Shown here: one piece after another, positions 1 through 7,525 of the stretch
How positions within the stretch are numbered: the first letter of the stretch is position 1
Layout of the letters: each line of letters opens with the position of its first letter
Assembly: GCA_946222885.1 (NCBI GenBank)
Contig: CAMIAK010000021.1
Span: 1-17,730, forward strand
DNA: 17,730 nucleotides
Source: an uncultured Nesterenkonia sp.
GTDB lineage: Bacteria > Actinomycetota > Actinomycetes > Actinomycetales > Micrococcaceae
Reading direction: 5' to 3'
Notes under the pieces: model-generated
Databases searched by the model: none
What the model was told of the DNA's origin: nothing
Seen by the model: the letters and a program-made list of their open reading frames with translations, nothing else
Translations under genes and position numbers: made by a program

Positions 1-404
1 CTCTAGCGGCCTGAACAGGAAACCCAACCTGTCACCCGTTCCTGCATCAGCCCCAAACTCATCCAGGCCCACTACGCCGATGCGATCCCCCTGGACCTGC
101 TCAAAACAGAGCAAGAGCGGATACGCACCAACCTCGAAGCGATCAACAACCGACTCGATGCGCTATCTACGACCTACAGCGACGCCAGGAAAGGCCTAGA
201 CCAGATCACTGAACTACTCACCGACCTAGCCGACCTCTACAACAAAGCAGAACCAGCAGAACGCCGGATGCTCAACCGAGCACTGTTCACCAAGATCATC
301 ATCAACGAAGACGAAACCACCACCACAGTGCCAGCAGAACCAGCAGCCACAGTCCTCACACACGCCACCAGCAGTGGGACCACGACTGACCCGGGGCCAG
401 ACGC

Positions 405-436
405 AAACATGCCCCGCACACAGGCGGGGCATGTTT
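405..436. terminator. Perfect 13-bp inverted repeat, likely bidirectional terminator
   Basis: The arms 405-417 and 424-436 are perfectly complementary (AAACATGCCCCGC against its reverse complement) around the loop ACACAG. The stem is GC-rich in the middle and ends in A3/T3 on either strand. It lies between the converging recombinase fragment and tRNA-Ala, so it could end transcription from both sides. It is also close enough to the tRNA 3' end to be part of an attachment region. Confidence 0.6.
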
Positions 437-454
437 CGAACTTCTCAAGTTACG

Positions 455-527
455 TGGAGCATATCGGACTCGAACCGATGACCTTCTGCATGCCATGCAG
501 ACGCGCTACCAGCTGCGCCAATGCCCC
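455..527 (-). tRNA. tRNA-Ala (anticodon GGC)
   Basis: The minus strand folds as a full 73-nt cloverleaf. The acceptor arm GGGGCAT pairs with ATGCTCC, including the G3:U70 wobble pair that identifies alanine tRNAs. The D stem is GCGC/GCGC, the anticodon stem TCTGC/GCAGA with loop ATGGCAT gives anticodon GGC, and the T arm is ATCGG-TTCGAGT-CCGAT. The discriminator base is A. The 3' CCA is not encoded (CGTA follows). It lies downstream of rsfS on the same strand, and its 3' end faces the recombinase fragment. Confidence 0.96.
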
Positions 528-535
528 GTGATTCT

Positions 536-566
536 CTTATCGTCTCCCCGGCTCTCTCCGTGGCAA
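536..566 (-). promoter_or_regulatory. Possible tRNA-Ala promoter
   Basis: On the minus strand TTGCCA (566-561) lies 18-19 bp before a CGATAAG block (542-536) that could act as a -10, ending about 8 nt before the tRNA 5' end. The spacing is on the long side and the match is modest. The tRNA could also be read from the upstream operon. Confidence 0.25.
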
Positions 567-576
567 CCCCTATACT

Positions 577-957
577 TTACTCCACCTCAGAAGCCTCGTG
601 CAAATCGAGATCGATGCGATCCACATCTGCGTAGAGACGGTCCAGACCGTAGAGGGTGCGCTCCTCCTCATGCTGGACATGGATGACCATATGGCCATAG
701 TCCAGCAGCACCCAGGTCCCGGAGTCGCGGCCTTCGCGGCGCAGCGGCGCGGACTGGTGCTGCTGCTTCAGCTGAGCCTCGATCTCGTCCACGATCGCAT
801 TGATCTGGCGGTCGGATGGCGCCGAACAGAGCAGGAAGGCATCGGTGATGCCGATCCGCTCCCCGACGTCGAGCCCGACGATGTCGGTGGCGAGCTTATC
901 GGAGGCGGCAGCCGCGGCGGTGCGCAGCTCGGCGAGAACAGTCTGTGAGATAGCCAT
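577..957 (-). CDS. rsfS: Ribosome silencing factor RsfS
   Basis: This 126-residue protein matches the RsfS/Iojap family in length and in the diagnostic segments: the N-terminal DIVGLDVGERIGITDAFLLC, SAPSDRQINAIVDEIE, and GTWVLLDYGHMVIHV followed by YGLDRLYAD. RsfS binds ribosomal protein L14 and blocks joining of the ribosomal subunits, lowering translation when nutrients are short. The ATG at 957 lies 14 nt after the stop of the tail-anchored protein gene, with only a weak GGAT ribosome site, so translation may depend on the upstream gene. Location next to nadD is conserved across many bacteria. It is the last protein gene of the cluster, followed by tRNA-Ala. Confidence 0.95.
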   Translation of the reverse strand: MAISQTVLAELRTAAAAASDKLATDIVGLDVGERIGITDAFLLCSAPSDRQINAIVDEIEAQLKQQHQSAPLRREGRDSGTWVLLDYGHMVIHVQHEEERTLYGLDRLYADVDRIDLDLHEASEVE

Positions 958-971
958 GAGTGATATCCAGC

Positions 972-2045
972 TTAGAGCACGAAATAGAGGATGATGCCCA
1001 CGGCGACCACCAGCAGCACTGCGAGAATGATCACCAGCCAGAGCAGCAGTCCCTGCCGCGAGGCCTGGCGGGAGGAGTGCTCCACGATCTCGTCGAGCTC
1101 GAGGCCATGGGCCCCGCGGGCCTGGACCGGCTCGATCTCACCGGTGGCGTAGGGCTCCTCCACCTCCTGGTCCGATTCCATATGGGCACGCAGGGCCTTG
1201 CGGGTGATCACCTCGGACTCAGGGCGCTCACGCCGCCGGCGGCGGCGCTCCTGGCGCTCGGCCTCCTCGCGCTCCTCCTGCTCCCTGCGCAGCCGCTCCT
1301 GGTTGGCCTGCATCGCCTTGGCGGCCATGGCCTGCTGCTTCTTCAGCAGCTCGGGGTCGACCCGGTTGGGGTCGTCCTCCTCGGCGACCTGCTGGGTGAG
1401 TTCGTCGAGCTCCTGGAGCTTCTCCTCATCCAGCACGTTGAAGGTGTCGGTCTCCCGCAGCAGCCGGCGAGCTCGGCGCGAGGCCGGGACCGGCGCCTCC
1501 TCAGCGTCCTCTGCCTCTTCAGCGGAGGAGGCGTCCTCCGCCTCGATGCCTTCGGCGTCCAGAGCCTCCGGCTCCAGCACCTCGGGCTCGGCGGCGGGCT
1601 CCTGGTCGACGACCTCGTCGGGGTCCTCCTCCTCGAGGTCTTCCTCCTCCTCGTCCAGAGGCTCCAGGATCACGTCGTCCCCGAGCTCCTCCACGCCGGA
1701 GTCGGCGCCGTCCTCAGCCTGGACCTCCTCAGCGGGACCCTCGGTCTCCGGCTCATCGTCCGCGGGAGCGTCCTCCTCCTCAGCGGAGTCGGGCGCCTCC
1801 TCGGCCGCGGCCTCATCGCTGATCACAGGCAGGGAGACATCGGTCTGCTCCTCGGGGAGCTCCTGCTGGGGAGCCTCCTCCTGAGGCAGGTCCTCAGCGC
1901 TCTCCTCCGTCTCCCCGGCGGCCTCGCGCTGTGCGGCGAGCTCAGCCTCACGACGACGGCGCAGCTCCTTGCGGGAGACCGGCAGGTACCGGGAGCGGAG
2001 ATCCTCTCCCCCGCCGCCGTCCTGTCCGGTGGTGTCTGCGCTCAT
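972..2045 (-). CDS. Acidic, tail-anchored membrane protein of unknown function
   Basis: The 357-residue product has four clear zones. A basic N-terminal segment carries SRKELRRRREAE (about residues 24-35). A long Glu/Asp/Ala/Pro-rich, probably disordered stretch spans about 45-200. A charged region of about 205-300, likely coiled coil, contains DPELLKKQQAMAAKAMQANQ and a run of arginines. A single hydrophobic helix of about 25 residues forms the extreme C-terminus (333-357). No signal peptide or catalytic motif is seen, so the layout is that of a tail-anchored protein with most of its mass in the cytoplasm. Its ATG overlaps the nadD stop by 4 bp (ATGA), implying translational coupling. The basic motif and the KAMQAN region look constrained; the acidic linker looks free to vary. 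I do not recognise a characterised family. It may be a membrane scaffold, but that is inference. Confidence 0.85.
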   Translation of the reverse strand: MSADTTGQDGGGGEDLRSRYLPVSRKELRRRREAELAAQREAAGETEESAEDLPQEEAPQQELPEEQTDVSLPVISDEAAAEEAPDSAEEEDAPADDEPETEGPAEEVQAEDGADSGVEELGDDVILEPLDEEEEDLEEEDPDEVVDQEPAAEPEVLEPEALDAEGIEAEDASSAEEAEDAEEAPVPASRRARRLLRETDTFNVLDEEKLQELDELTQQVAEEDDPNRVDPELLKKQQAMAAKAMQANQERLRREQEEREEAERQERRRRRRERPESEVITRKALRAHMESDQEVEEPYATGEIEPVQARGAHGLELDEIVEHSSRQASRQGLLLWLVIILAVLLVVAVGIILYFVL

Positions 2046-2743
2046 GATGTGGCCTCCTGCGGACTGTGAGGGGTCCGTGAATCGTCTGTCTGCTCCATCG
2101 TATGCATGCCGGGGCCGGAGCGGGCGGCACCGAGGCCGCGTGTGGTGGAATCCGGGGCGTAGAGCCCGTGTTTGTTGATGTACTGGACCACCCCGTCGGG
2201 CACCAGGTACCAGACGGGCTTGCCGTCCTCCACGCGCTGCCGGCAGTCGGTGGAGGATATGGCCATGGCCGGGATCTCCATCAGGGAGATCTGCTCGGTG
2301 CGGCCGAAGTCCTGGGAGACGTACCCGGGCCGGGTCACGGAGACGAAGTGCGCGAGCTCCCAGAGCTCCTCGACGTTCTTCCAGGACATGATCTGGGCCA
2401 TCGCGTCGGCGCCGGTGATGAAGAAGAGCTCCGCCTGCGGATACATCTTCCGGAAGTCCCGGAGGGTGTCGATCGTGTAGGTGGGGCCGCCGCGGTCGAT
2501 GTCCACCCGGGAGACGGTGAAGCGCGGGTTGGAGGCAGTGGCGATCACCGTGAGCAGATACCGGTGCTCAGCGGCGGTGACGCTGCGGTCCGCCTTCTGC
2601 CAGGGCTCACCGGTGGGCACGAAGATCACTTCGTCGAGCCGGAACTCAGCGGCCACCTCACTGGCGGCCACCAGGTGGCCGTGGTGGATGGGATCGAAGG
2701 TTCCGCCCATGATGCCCAGGCGGAGCGGGGACTTCTGCGTCAA
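2042..2743 (-). CDS. nadD: Nicotinate-nucleotide adenylyltransferase NadD
   Basis: NadD joins ATP and nicotinate mononucleotide to form deamido-NAD, the penultimate step of NAD synthesis. The nucleotidyltransferase signature GGTFDPIHHGH is at the N-terminus (about residues 13-23), with the catalytic HxGH inside it. FITGADAMAQIMSWKN and, later, ISSTDCRQRV (the usual ISST...R motif) complete the family pattern. The frame stays open further upstream, but homology begins about nine residues before the GGTF motif. The only sensible start there is TTG at 2743, 5 nt after the preceding stop, with GAGGAT as ribosome site; this gives 233 residues. The last 30 or so residues (TTRGLGAARSGPG onward) extend past the usual end and look unstructured. 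The stop overlaps the next ATG. Confidence 0.93.
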   Translation of the reverse strand: MTQKSPLRLGIMGGTFDPIHHGHLVAASEVAAEFRLDEVIFVPTGEPWQKADRSVTAAEHRYLLTVIATASNPRFTVSRVDIDRGGPTYTIDTLRDFRKMYPQAELFFITGADAMAQIMSWKNVEELWELAHFVSVTRPGYVSQDFGRTEQISLMEIPAMAISSTDCRQRVEDGKPVWYLVPDGVVQYINKHGLYAPDSTTRGLGAARSGPGMHTMEQTDDSRTPHSPQEATS

Positions 2744-2748
2744 GTGGG

Positions 2749-2934
2749 TCAGTGATCCTCGTGCGCGCGGGCCGGGAGCTCCTTGCCCTTGTTGGCGAAG
2801 GCCACCGTGGCCAGCAGGATGAGCATCAGCACCACGAACATGATGATGCCGAACCACTCGGCGGGCATGAACAGCTCGGTGTCCTGGTACATCTCGGATC
2901 CCAGCAGCATCGTGGCGAACGGCAGGTTCAGCAT
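2749..2934 (-). CDS. Small single-pass membrane protein
   Basis: This 61-residue product starts at ATG 2934 behind a good ribosome site (GAGGGAGAG). An upstream in-frame ATG exists at 3009, but the residues between look like leader sequence. It holds one hydrophobic helix (about residues 27-47, WFGIIMFVVLMLILLATVAF), then a short charged tail (NKGKELPARAHEDH). No family is recognised. It sits 5 nt before the nadD TTG start, so the two are probably translated together. The orientation is likely N-out/C-in by the positive-inside rule, since the lysines and arginine follow the helix. High codon GC bias and the tight spacing support a real gene. Confidence 0.7.
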   Translation of the reverse strand: MLNLPFATMLLGSEMYQDTELFMPAEWFGIIMFVVLMLILLATVAFANKGKELPARAHEDH

Positions 2935-3010
2935 GCCTCTCCCTCTTGTGTGTCCTGAAGACGGTTGTCGGTACTGGGCCAAGTCTACGGGAAATGGCCT
3001 CCCGCGCACG

Positions 3011-4309
3011 TCAGGCGCGGATCTGTCCCTCTCCCCGGACCACCCATTTGGTGGTGGTCAGCTCTCCCATGCCCATCGGACCCCGGGCGTGGGTCTTCTG
3101 GGTGGAGATCCCGACCTCTGCGCCGAGCCCGAACTGCCCGCCGTCGGTGAACCGCGTGGAGGCGTTGACGATCACCGCCGCGGCGTCGACCTCCGTGACG
3201 AATCGGTCGGCATTGGTGACCGAGTCGGTCACGATCGCCTCGGTGTGCCCGGTGCTCCAGCGAGCGATGTGGTCCAGGGCCTCGTCCAGGGAGTCCACCA
3301 CCCCGACGGCGAGGTCGAGGTCCATGTACTCGGTGGCGAAGTCCTCCTCGGTCACCTCGGAGACGGTCCCGAACTGCTGGTCCTTGGCCGGGTCGGCCGG
3401 TTCCTCGGCGGGCAGCCAGGACTTCGCCCGCGGATCCACGTGCAGGTTGACCCCGGCCCGGTGCAGAGAGCGCAGCACCTCGCGCCCGGCCTCCTCTGCC
3501 TGGGAATGGATCAGCAGCGTCTCTGCGGTGTTGCAGACGCTGGGGCGGTGGGTCTTGGCGTTGAGCACGATCTCCCGGGCCTTCTCGGCGTCGGCGGTCG
3601 CATCGAGGAAGATGTGGACGTTGCCCTCTCCGGTCTCGATGACCGGAACCCGGGCGTTCTGGACCACATGCTGGATGAGCTCGCGCCCGCCGCGCGGGAT
3701 GAGCACGTCCACCGAGCCGCGCTGGGTCATCAGCTCGGTGGCCCCCTCGCGCCCGAACCCGTCGATGGACTGCACGGCCTCCACCGGAGCGGCGGTGCTG
3801 CGCAGCGCCTCACGGATGATGGCCAGCAGGGTCTCATTGGTGCTCTTGGCCGCGGAGCCTCCGCGCAGGATCGCCGCATTGCCGGACTTCAGCGCCAGCG
3901 CGGCGATGTCCACGGTGACGTTCGGGCGGGCTTCATAGATGACCCCGAGCACGCCCAGCGGCACGCTGATCTGGCTCAGCCGCAGGCCGTTGGGCAGCGT
4001 GCGTCCCTGGATCACCCGGCCCACCGGGTCGTCCAGGGCGATGACCTCCTCCACCGCCTGGGCGAGCTTCTCGATCCGCTGCTCGTCCAGGGAGAGGCGG
4101 TCCAGCAGGGCCCGGCTCAGCCCAGCCTCCCGTCCGCGCTCCAGATCCTCGCGGTTCGCGCTCAGCAGCGCGGAGACCGATTCGCGCAGGCCCGAGGCCA
4201 CCGCGCCGAGGGTGCGGTCCTTCTGCTCCCGGTCCAGCCGGTTGAGCATCCGGGAGGCGCCGCGCGCACGCTCGGAGACCTTGCGGATGTCTTCTGCGAT
4301 CTCTGCCAT
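3011..4309 (-). CDS. proA: Glutamate-5-semialdehyde dehydrogenase ProA
   Basis: ProA reduces glutamyl-5-phosphate with NADPH to glutamate-5-semialdehyde, the second step of proline synthesis. The 432-residue length is usual for the family. Visible signatures include PLGVLGVIYEARPNVTVD (about 117-134), ALKSGNAAILRGGSAA (139-154) and the catalytic cysteine in THRPSVCNTAET (Cys259). The ATG at 4309 follows AGGGTAGGG. It lies 64 nt downstream of proB, which supplies its substrate; the unstable acyl phosphate makes co-expression and complex formation of the two enzymes sensible. Confidence 0.97.
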   Translation of the reverse strand: MAEIAEDIRKVSERARGASRMLNRLDREQKDRTLGAVASGLRESVSALLSANREDLERGREAGLSRALLDRLSLDEQRIEKLAQAVEEVIALDDPVGRVIQGRTLPNGLRLSQISVPLGVLGVIYEARPNVTVDIAALALKSGNAAILRGGSAAKSTNETLLAIIREALRSTAAPVEAVQSIDGFGREGATELMTQRGSVDVLIPRGGRELIQHVVQNARVPVIETGEGNVHIFLDATADAEKAREIVLNAKTHRPSVCNTAETLLIHSQAEEAGREVLRSLHRAGVNLHVDPRAKSWLPAEEPADPAKDQQFGTVSEVTEEDFATEYMDLDLAVGVVDSLDEALDHIARWSTGHTEAIVTDSVTNADRFVTEVDAAAVIVNASTRFTDGGQFGLGAEVGISTQKTHARGPMGMGELTTTKWVVRGEGQIRA

Positions 4310-4333
4310 ATCCCTACCCTAACTCTGCCGGGC

Positions 4334-4352
4334 CCGGGGACTGCAGCCCCGG
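4334..4352 (-). other. Short GC hairpin between proB and proA
   Basis: CCGGGG (4334-4339) pairs with CCCCGG (4347-4352) around a 7-nt loop. There is no T-run, so it is more likely a processing or attenuating hairpin than a full terminator, or chance in GC-rich DNA. Confidence 0.25.
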
Positions 4353-4373
4353 ACGGTCCCAGACCCTGACCAG

Positions 4374-5516
4374 CTACACCCTGACCAGGTCGTCGGTGTG
4401 CACCACAGGGCGTTCGTAGTCGTGCCCGAGGGTCTCTCCGAGCTCGGCGGTGGATCGCCCGAGCATCTCCGGAAGCTCCTGGGAGGAGAAGGCCACCAGC
4501 CCCCGGGCCCGCACGACGCCGGCCTCATCGGTGATCTCCACCGGGTCCGAGGCTTCGAACTCCCCGGAGACCGCCGTGATCCCGGCTGGCAGCAGGGACC
4601 GGCGGCCCTCCACCACGGCATGGACCGCACCGGCGTCGATGATCAGGCGGCCCTTCACATTCGCCAGATGCGCCAGCCAGGCCGAGCGCGCACCGCGCCG
4701 CCGGCCGCGGGCCTGGAAATAGGTGCCGACCTCCTCGCCGCGGAAGAGCCGGGCCGCGTTGGGGGCGGAGGTGAGCATGGCGGGGATGCCGTTGGCGGCG
4801 GTGATCCGGGCGGCCTCCACCTTGGTGACCATGCCCCCGGTCCCGACGCCGGCCTTGCCGCGCCTGCCCAGCGTCACGCCTTCGAGGTCCTCCTCGCCGC
4901 TGACGGTGGGCACGGGCTGTCCACCCTCATCCGGAGGGCCGTCATAGAGGGCGTCCACGTCGGAGAGCAGCACCAGGCCGTCCGCACGGATGAGGTTCGC
5001 GGTCAGGGCGGCCAGGCGGTCGTTGTCGCCGAAGCGGATCTCATGGGTGGCCACGGCGTCGTTCTCATTGACCACCGGCACCGATCCCAGGCTGAGCAGC
5101 TTCTCCAGGCTGCGCAGCGCGTTCGTGTAGGTGGAGCGGCGGATGAGGTCCTCCACGGTCAGCAGCACCTGGGAGACGGTGCTGCCGTAGCCGGAGAAGG
5201 CCTGGGCGTAGTGGGCCAGCAGCAGCCCCTGGCCGACGGCCGCGGCGGCCTGCTGGGTGGCCAGGTCATGGGGGCGGGTCCGCAGGCCCAGCGGGGAGAG
5301 CCCTGCGGCGATCGCCCCGGAGGAGACCAGGACGATCTCGGTGCCGCGGCGCTGCAGGACCTGCAGGTCTGCCACCAGGGCGTCCAGGGCCTCCACGGAG
5401 ATGCCGCCGTCCAGCGTGGTCAGGGAGGAGGAGCCCACCTTGACCACCAGGCGCCGCGCCCGGGTGATGTCCTCCCGCCGGGCGATCACCGACTGGGTCA
5501 GCCGGGGCGTGCTCAT
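4374..5516 (-). CDS. proB: Glutamate 5-kinase ProB
   Basis: ProB phosphorylates glutamate with ATP to glutamyl-5-phosphate, the committed and normally proline-inhibited step of proline synthesis. The 380-residue protein has an amino acid kinase domain with VVKVGSSSL (24-32), LVSSGAIAAGLSPLGL (63-78), PVVNENDAV (147-155), FGDNDRLAALTA (162-173), LLSDVDALYDG (183-193) and GVGTGGMVTK (223-232). A C-terminal PUA domain spans about 289-365, as in long-form ProB. The start ATG at 5516 overlaps the obgE stop by 4 bp (ATGA), so translation is probably coupled to obgE. proA follows after 64 nt. Confidence 0.97.
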   Translation of the reverse strand: MSTPRLTQSVIARREDITRARRLVVKVGSSSLTTLDGGISVEALDALVADLQVLQRRGTEIVLVSSGAIAAGLSPLGLRTRPHDLATQQAAAAVGQGLLLAHYAQAFSGYGSTVSQVLLTVEDLIRRSTYTNALRSLEKLLSLGSVPVVNENDAVATHEIRFGDNDRLAALTANLIRADGLVLLSDVDALYDGPPDEGGQPVPTVSGEEDLEGVTLGRRGKAGVGTGGMVTKVEAARITAANGIPAMLTSAPNAARLFRGEEVGTYFQARGRRRGARSAWLAHLANVKGRLIIDAGAVHAVVEGRRSLLPAGITAVSGEFEASDPVEITDEAGVVRARGLVAFSSQELPEMLGRSTAELGETLGHDYERPVVHTDDLVRV

Positions 5517-7099
5517 CCTTCGTCCTCAGCCTCGGGCCGGAGGTAGTGCACCTCGGTCTCCCCCTCGGAGTAGCTCTCCTCGGCCTGGTACTGGGCGTCC
5601 ATCTCAGCGCGGGTGGCCGCCTTGGCGGCCCGGCGGTCCTGCTGCTCCTGGCGCTTCTGCTCACGGGTGGGGCGGTGGGCGTCCTCGAAGCGCAGATCGG
5701 TGCCGCGCGGCCCGGCCAGGTGCTCAGCACCGGCAGCCATGGTGGGCTCCCATTCGAAGACGACGCCGTCCTTCTCAGCTCCGATGAGGACCGAGTCCCC
5801 AGGCTTGGCTCCCTGCTTGAAGAGCTCGTCCTCGATGCCGATCTTGGCCAGCCGGTCGGCCAGATAGCCCACGGCCTCATCATTGTTGAAGTCGGTCTGC
5901 AGGATCCACCGCTCGGGCTTGGCACCGCGGACCCGCCACAGCGGCTCCCCGTTCTGCTCCTCCCGGGAGATCGTGAACTCCTTGCGGTTGACCGCCTTGG
6001 GCCGCACGGTCACGGGCACAGGAGCGACCTCGACCTCGCGCTGGGCACGGGCCTCCTCCACCAGCTCAGCCATGGCGAAGCCCAGGGCGCGCAGGCCCTC
6101 GCGGTTCAGAGCAGAGATGTCGAAGACGCGGTAGCCGCGGGACTCGAGCTCGCCGCGGATCATCTCCGCCATCTCAGCCCCGTCCTCCAGGTCCGTCTTG
6201 TTCAGGGCCACCAGCCGAGGACGTTCGTTCAGCGGCACGGCGTTCGAGGCGTTGTCGCCCTGTCCCCCGGCGCCCTCCACGGAGTCGGGGTCATAGGCTG
6301 CCAGTTCGGCCTCGATGGCCTCCAGGTCGCTGACCGGGTCCCGGTCGCTCTCCAGGGAGGCGCAGTCGAGCACATGCACCAGGGCCGCACAGCGCTCCAC
6401 ATGGCGCAGGAACTCGTGCCCCAGGCCCTTGCCCTGGGCCGCGCCCGGGATCAGACCGGGCACATCCGCCACGGTGAAGCGGGTCTCCCCGGCCTCCACC
6501 ACGCCCAGGTTGGGGACCAGAGTGGTGAAGGGGTAGTCGGCGATCTTCGGCCGGGCCGCACTCATCGCCGCGATCAGGCTGGACTTGCCCGCCGAGGGGA
6601 AGCCGACCAGGGCGATGTCCGCCACGGACTTCAGCTCCAGGACGACCTCGCGCTCCTCCCCGGGGGTGCCCAGCAGGGCGAAGCCGGGAGCCTTGCGCTT
6701 CTTGGAGGCCAGGGCGGCGTTGCCGAGCCCTCCCTGGCCGCCTTCGGCCACGGTGAAGCGGGCTCCGGTGCCGACCAGGTCGGCCAGCACATTGCCTTGC
6801 CGGTCCTTGACCACCGTGCCGTCGGGGACGGGCAGCTCCAAGGTCTTGCCCCGGTGGCCGTGGCGCAGGCCGCCCTGCCCCACTCCCCCGTTCTCCGCAC
6901 TGCGGTGGGGGCGGTGGTGATAGTCCAGCAGGGTGGTGGTCTGCGGGGAGACCACCAGCTCCACGGAGCCGCCGTCGCCGCCGTCGGCGCCGTCGGGCCC
7001 GCCCAGGGGCTTGAACTTCTCACGGTGCACGGAGACGCAGCCGTTGCCCCCCTGGCCGCCGGCGACGTGCAGCACCACGCGGTCCACGAAATGTGCCAT
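5513..7099 (-). CDS. obgE: Obg-family GTPase (ObgE/CgtA)
   Basis: Obg is an essential GTPase that binds the large ribosomal subunit and links ribosome assembly with growth control. The glycine-rich Obg domain covers about 1-158. The G domain has the P-loop GFPSAGKSS (166-174), the G2 region DYPFTTLVPNLGVV, the G3 motif DVPG (212-215), and NKTD (300-303). Between G3 and G4 there is a 25-residue low-complexity insert around 270-290 (DPDSVEGAGGQGDNASN). A C-terminal OCT domain covers roughly 350-430, and a charged extension of about 90 residues follows, giving 528 residues against about 340-430 in short forms; long tails are common in actinobacteria. The ATG at 7099 follows GAGGAGAG. It follows the L21 and L27 genes, a widely conserved arrangement. 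Confidence 0.97.
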   Translation of the reverse strand: MAHFVDRVVLHVAGGQGGNGCVSVHREKFKPLGGPDGADGGDGGSVELVVSPQTTTLLDYHHRPHRSAENGGVGQGGLRHGHRGKTLELPVPDGTVVKDRQGNVLADLVGTGARFTVAEGGQGGLGNAALASKKRKAPGFALLGTPGEEREVVLELKSVADIALVGFPSAGKSSLIAAMSAARPKIADYPFTTLVPNLGVVEAGETRFTVADVPGLIPGAAQGKGLGHEFLRHVERCAALVHVLDCASLESDRDPVSDLEAIEAELAAYDPDSVEGAGGQGDNASNAVPLNERPRLVALNKTDLEDGAEMAEMIRGELESRGYRVFDISALNREGLRALGFAMAELVEEARAQREVEVAPVPVTVRPKAVNRKEFTISREEQNGEPLWRVRGAKPERWILQTDFNNDEAVGYLADRLAKIGIEDELFKQGAKPGDSVLIGAEKDGVVFEWEPTMAAGAEHLAGPRGTDLRFEDAHRPTREQKRQEQQDRRAAKAATRAEMDAQYQAEESYSEGETEVHYLRPEAEDEG

Positions 7100-7145
7100 G
7101 ACTGCTCTCCTCGCTGCCGGTGGTGTGCCGGCTGTTAAGACAGAA

Positions 7146-7177
7146 CAAGGGTGGACCCGATGACGGGCCCACCCTTG
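7146..7177 (-). terminator. Terminator after rpmA
   Basis: Arms 7146-7159 and 7164-7177 (CAAGGGTGG plus CCCG, one mismatch) form a strong hairpin. On the minus strand it is followed by a T-rich stretch (TTCTGTCTT). It lies 33 nt beyond the rpmA stop and before the obgE ribosome site, so it should separate abundant ribosomal-protein mRNA from obgE, with some read-through possible. Confidence 0.65.
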
Positions 7178-7209
7178 ACTCTACGTGTCAGATCGTCTGT
7201 GCAGGCCGT

Positions 7210-7464
7210 TCAGGCTGCTGGGACGATGTTCACGACCTTGCGGCCGCGGCGGCTGCCGAACTCGACGGCGCCGTCTGCGAGGGCGAAGAGAGTGTCATCG
7301 CCGCCGCGCCCGACGTTGGTGCCGGGGTGGAACTTGGTGCCGCGCTGGCGGATCAGGATCTCGCCTGCGGAGACGTTCTGGCCGCCGAAGCGCTTCACGC
7401 CGAGGCGCTGTGCGTTGGAGTCGCGGCCGTTGCGAGTGGAGCTCGCACCCTTCTTATGTGCCAT
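7210..7464 (-). CDS. rpmA: 50S ribosomal protein L27
   Basis: The 84-residue product begins MAHKKGASSTRNGRDSNAQR and continues LGVKRFGGQNVSAGEILIRQ, RGTKFHPG and VGRGGDDTLFA, the standard L27 sequence. L27 sits near the peptidyl transferase centre, with its N-terminus reaching toward the P-site tRNA. The N-terminus begins directly MAHKKG and lacks the cleaved leader found in Firmicutes such as Staphylococcus. It lies 61 nt after rplU and is followed by a terminator. Confidence 0.98.
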   Translation of the reverse strand: MAHKKGASSTRNGRDSNAQRLGVKRFGGQNVSAGEILIRQRGTKFHPGTNVGRGGDDTLFALADGAVEFGSRRGRKVVNIVPAA

Positions 7465-7525
7465 AGGTCTGCCTGCCTCTCAGGAGTGGACGGGAATTCT
7501 GCGGAAAGTCTACCGGAGCAGATGG

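Larger units (their letters stand above)
1..531 (+). pseudogene. Serine recombinase C-terminal fragment (decayed)
   Basis: Frame 1 is open from 7 to 531 after an in-frame TAG at 4-6. The translation resembles the C-terminal part of large serine recombinases of actinobacterial mobile elements: the segment IQAHYADAIPLDLLKTEQER leads into a long helical coiled-coil region, followed by RRMLNRALFTKIIINEDE, the usual core end of this family. The catalytic serine domain and most of the zinc domain would lie left of the window. No start codon with a ribosome site is seen. After about position 400 the frame runs through a hairpin and then antisense through the tRNA-Ala gene, so the last 40 or so residues are probably not original sequence. 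Base composition is clearly less GC-rich than in the core genes to the right, consistent with transfer. It could be an intact gene with a sequencing error at the edge; the TAG makes decay more likely. Confidence 0.7.

Noticed and set aside
1498..1800. GAG/CTC-rich repetitive stretch that looks like a microsatellite
   Set aside because: It encodes the acidic Glu/Asp/Ala stretch of the tail-anchored protein and shows no fixed unit length.
960..2069. A 369-codon plus-strand frame opposite the tail-anchored protein
   Set aside because: Leucine/glycine runs mirror the Glu/Asp/Arg codons of the real gene; no start signal.
2783..7138. Long plus-strand frames opposite proA, proB and obgE
   Set aside because: All three minus-strand genes are unmistakable by motif; the opposite frames result from GC bias.
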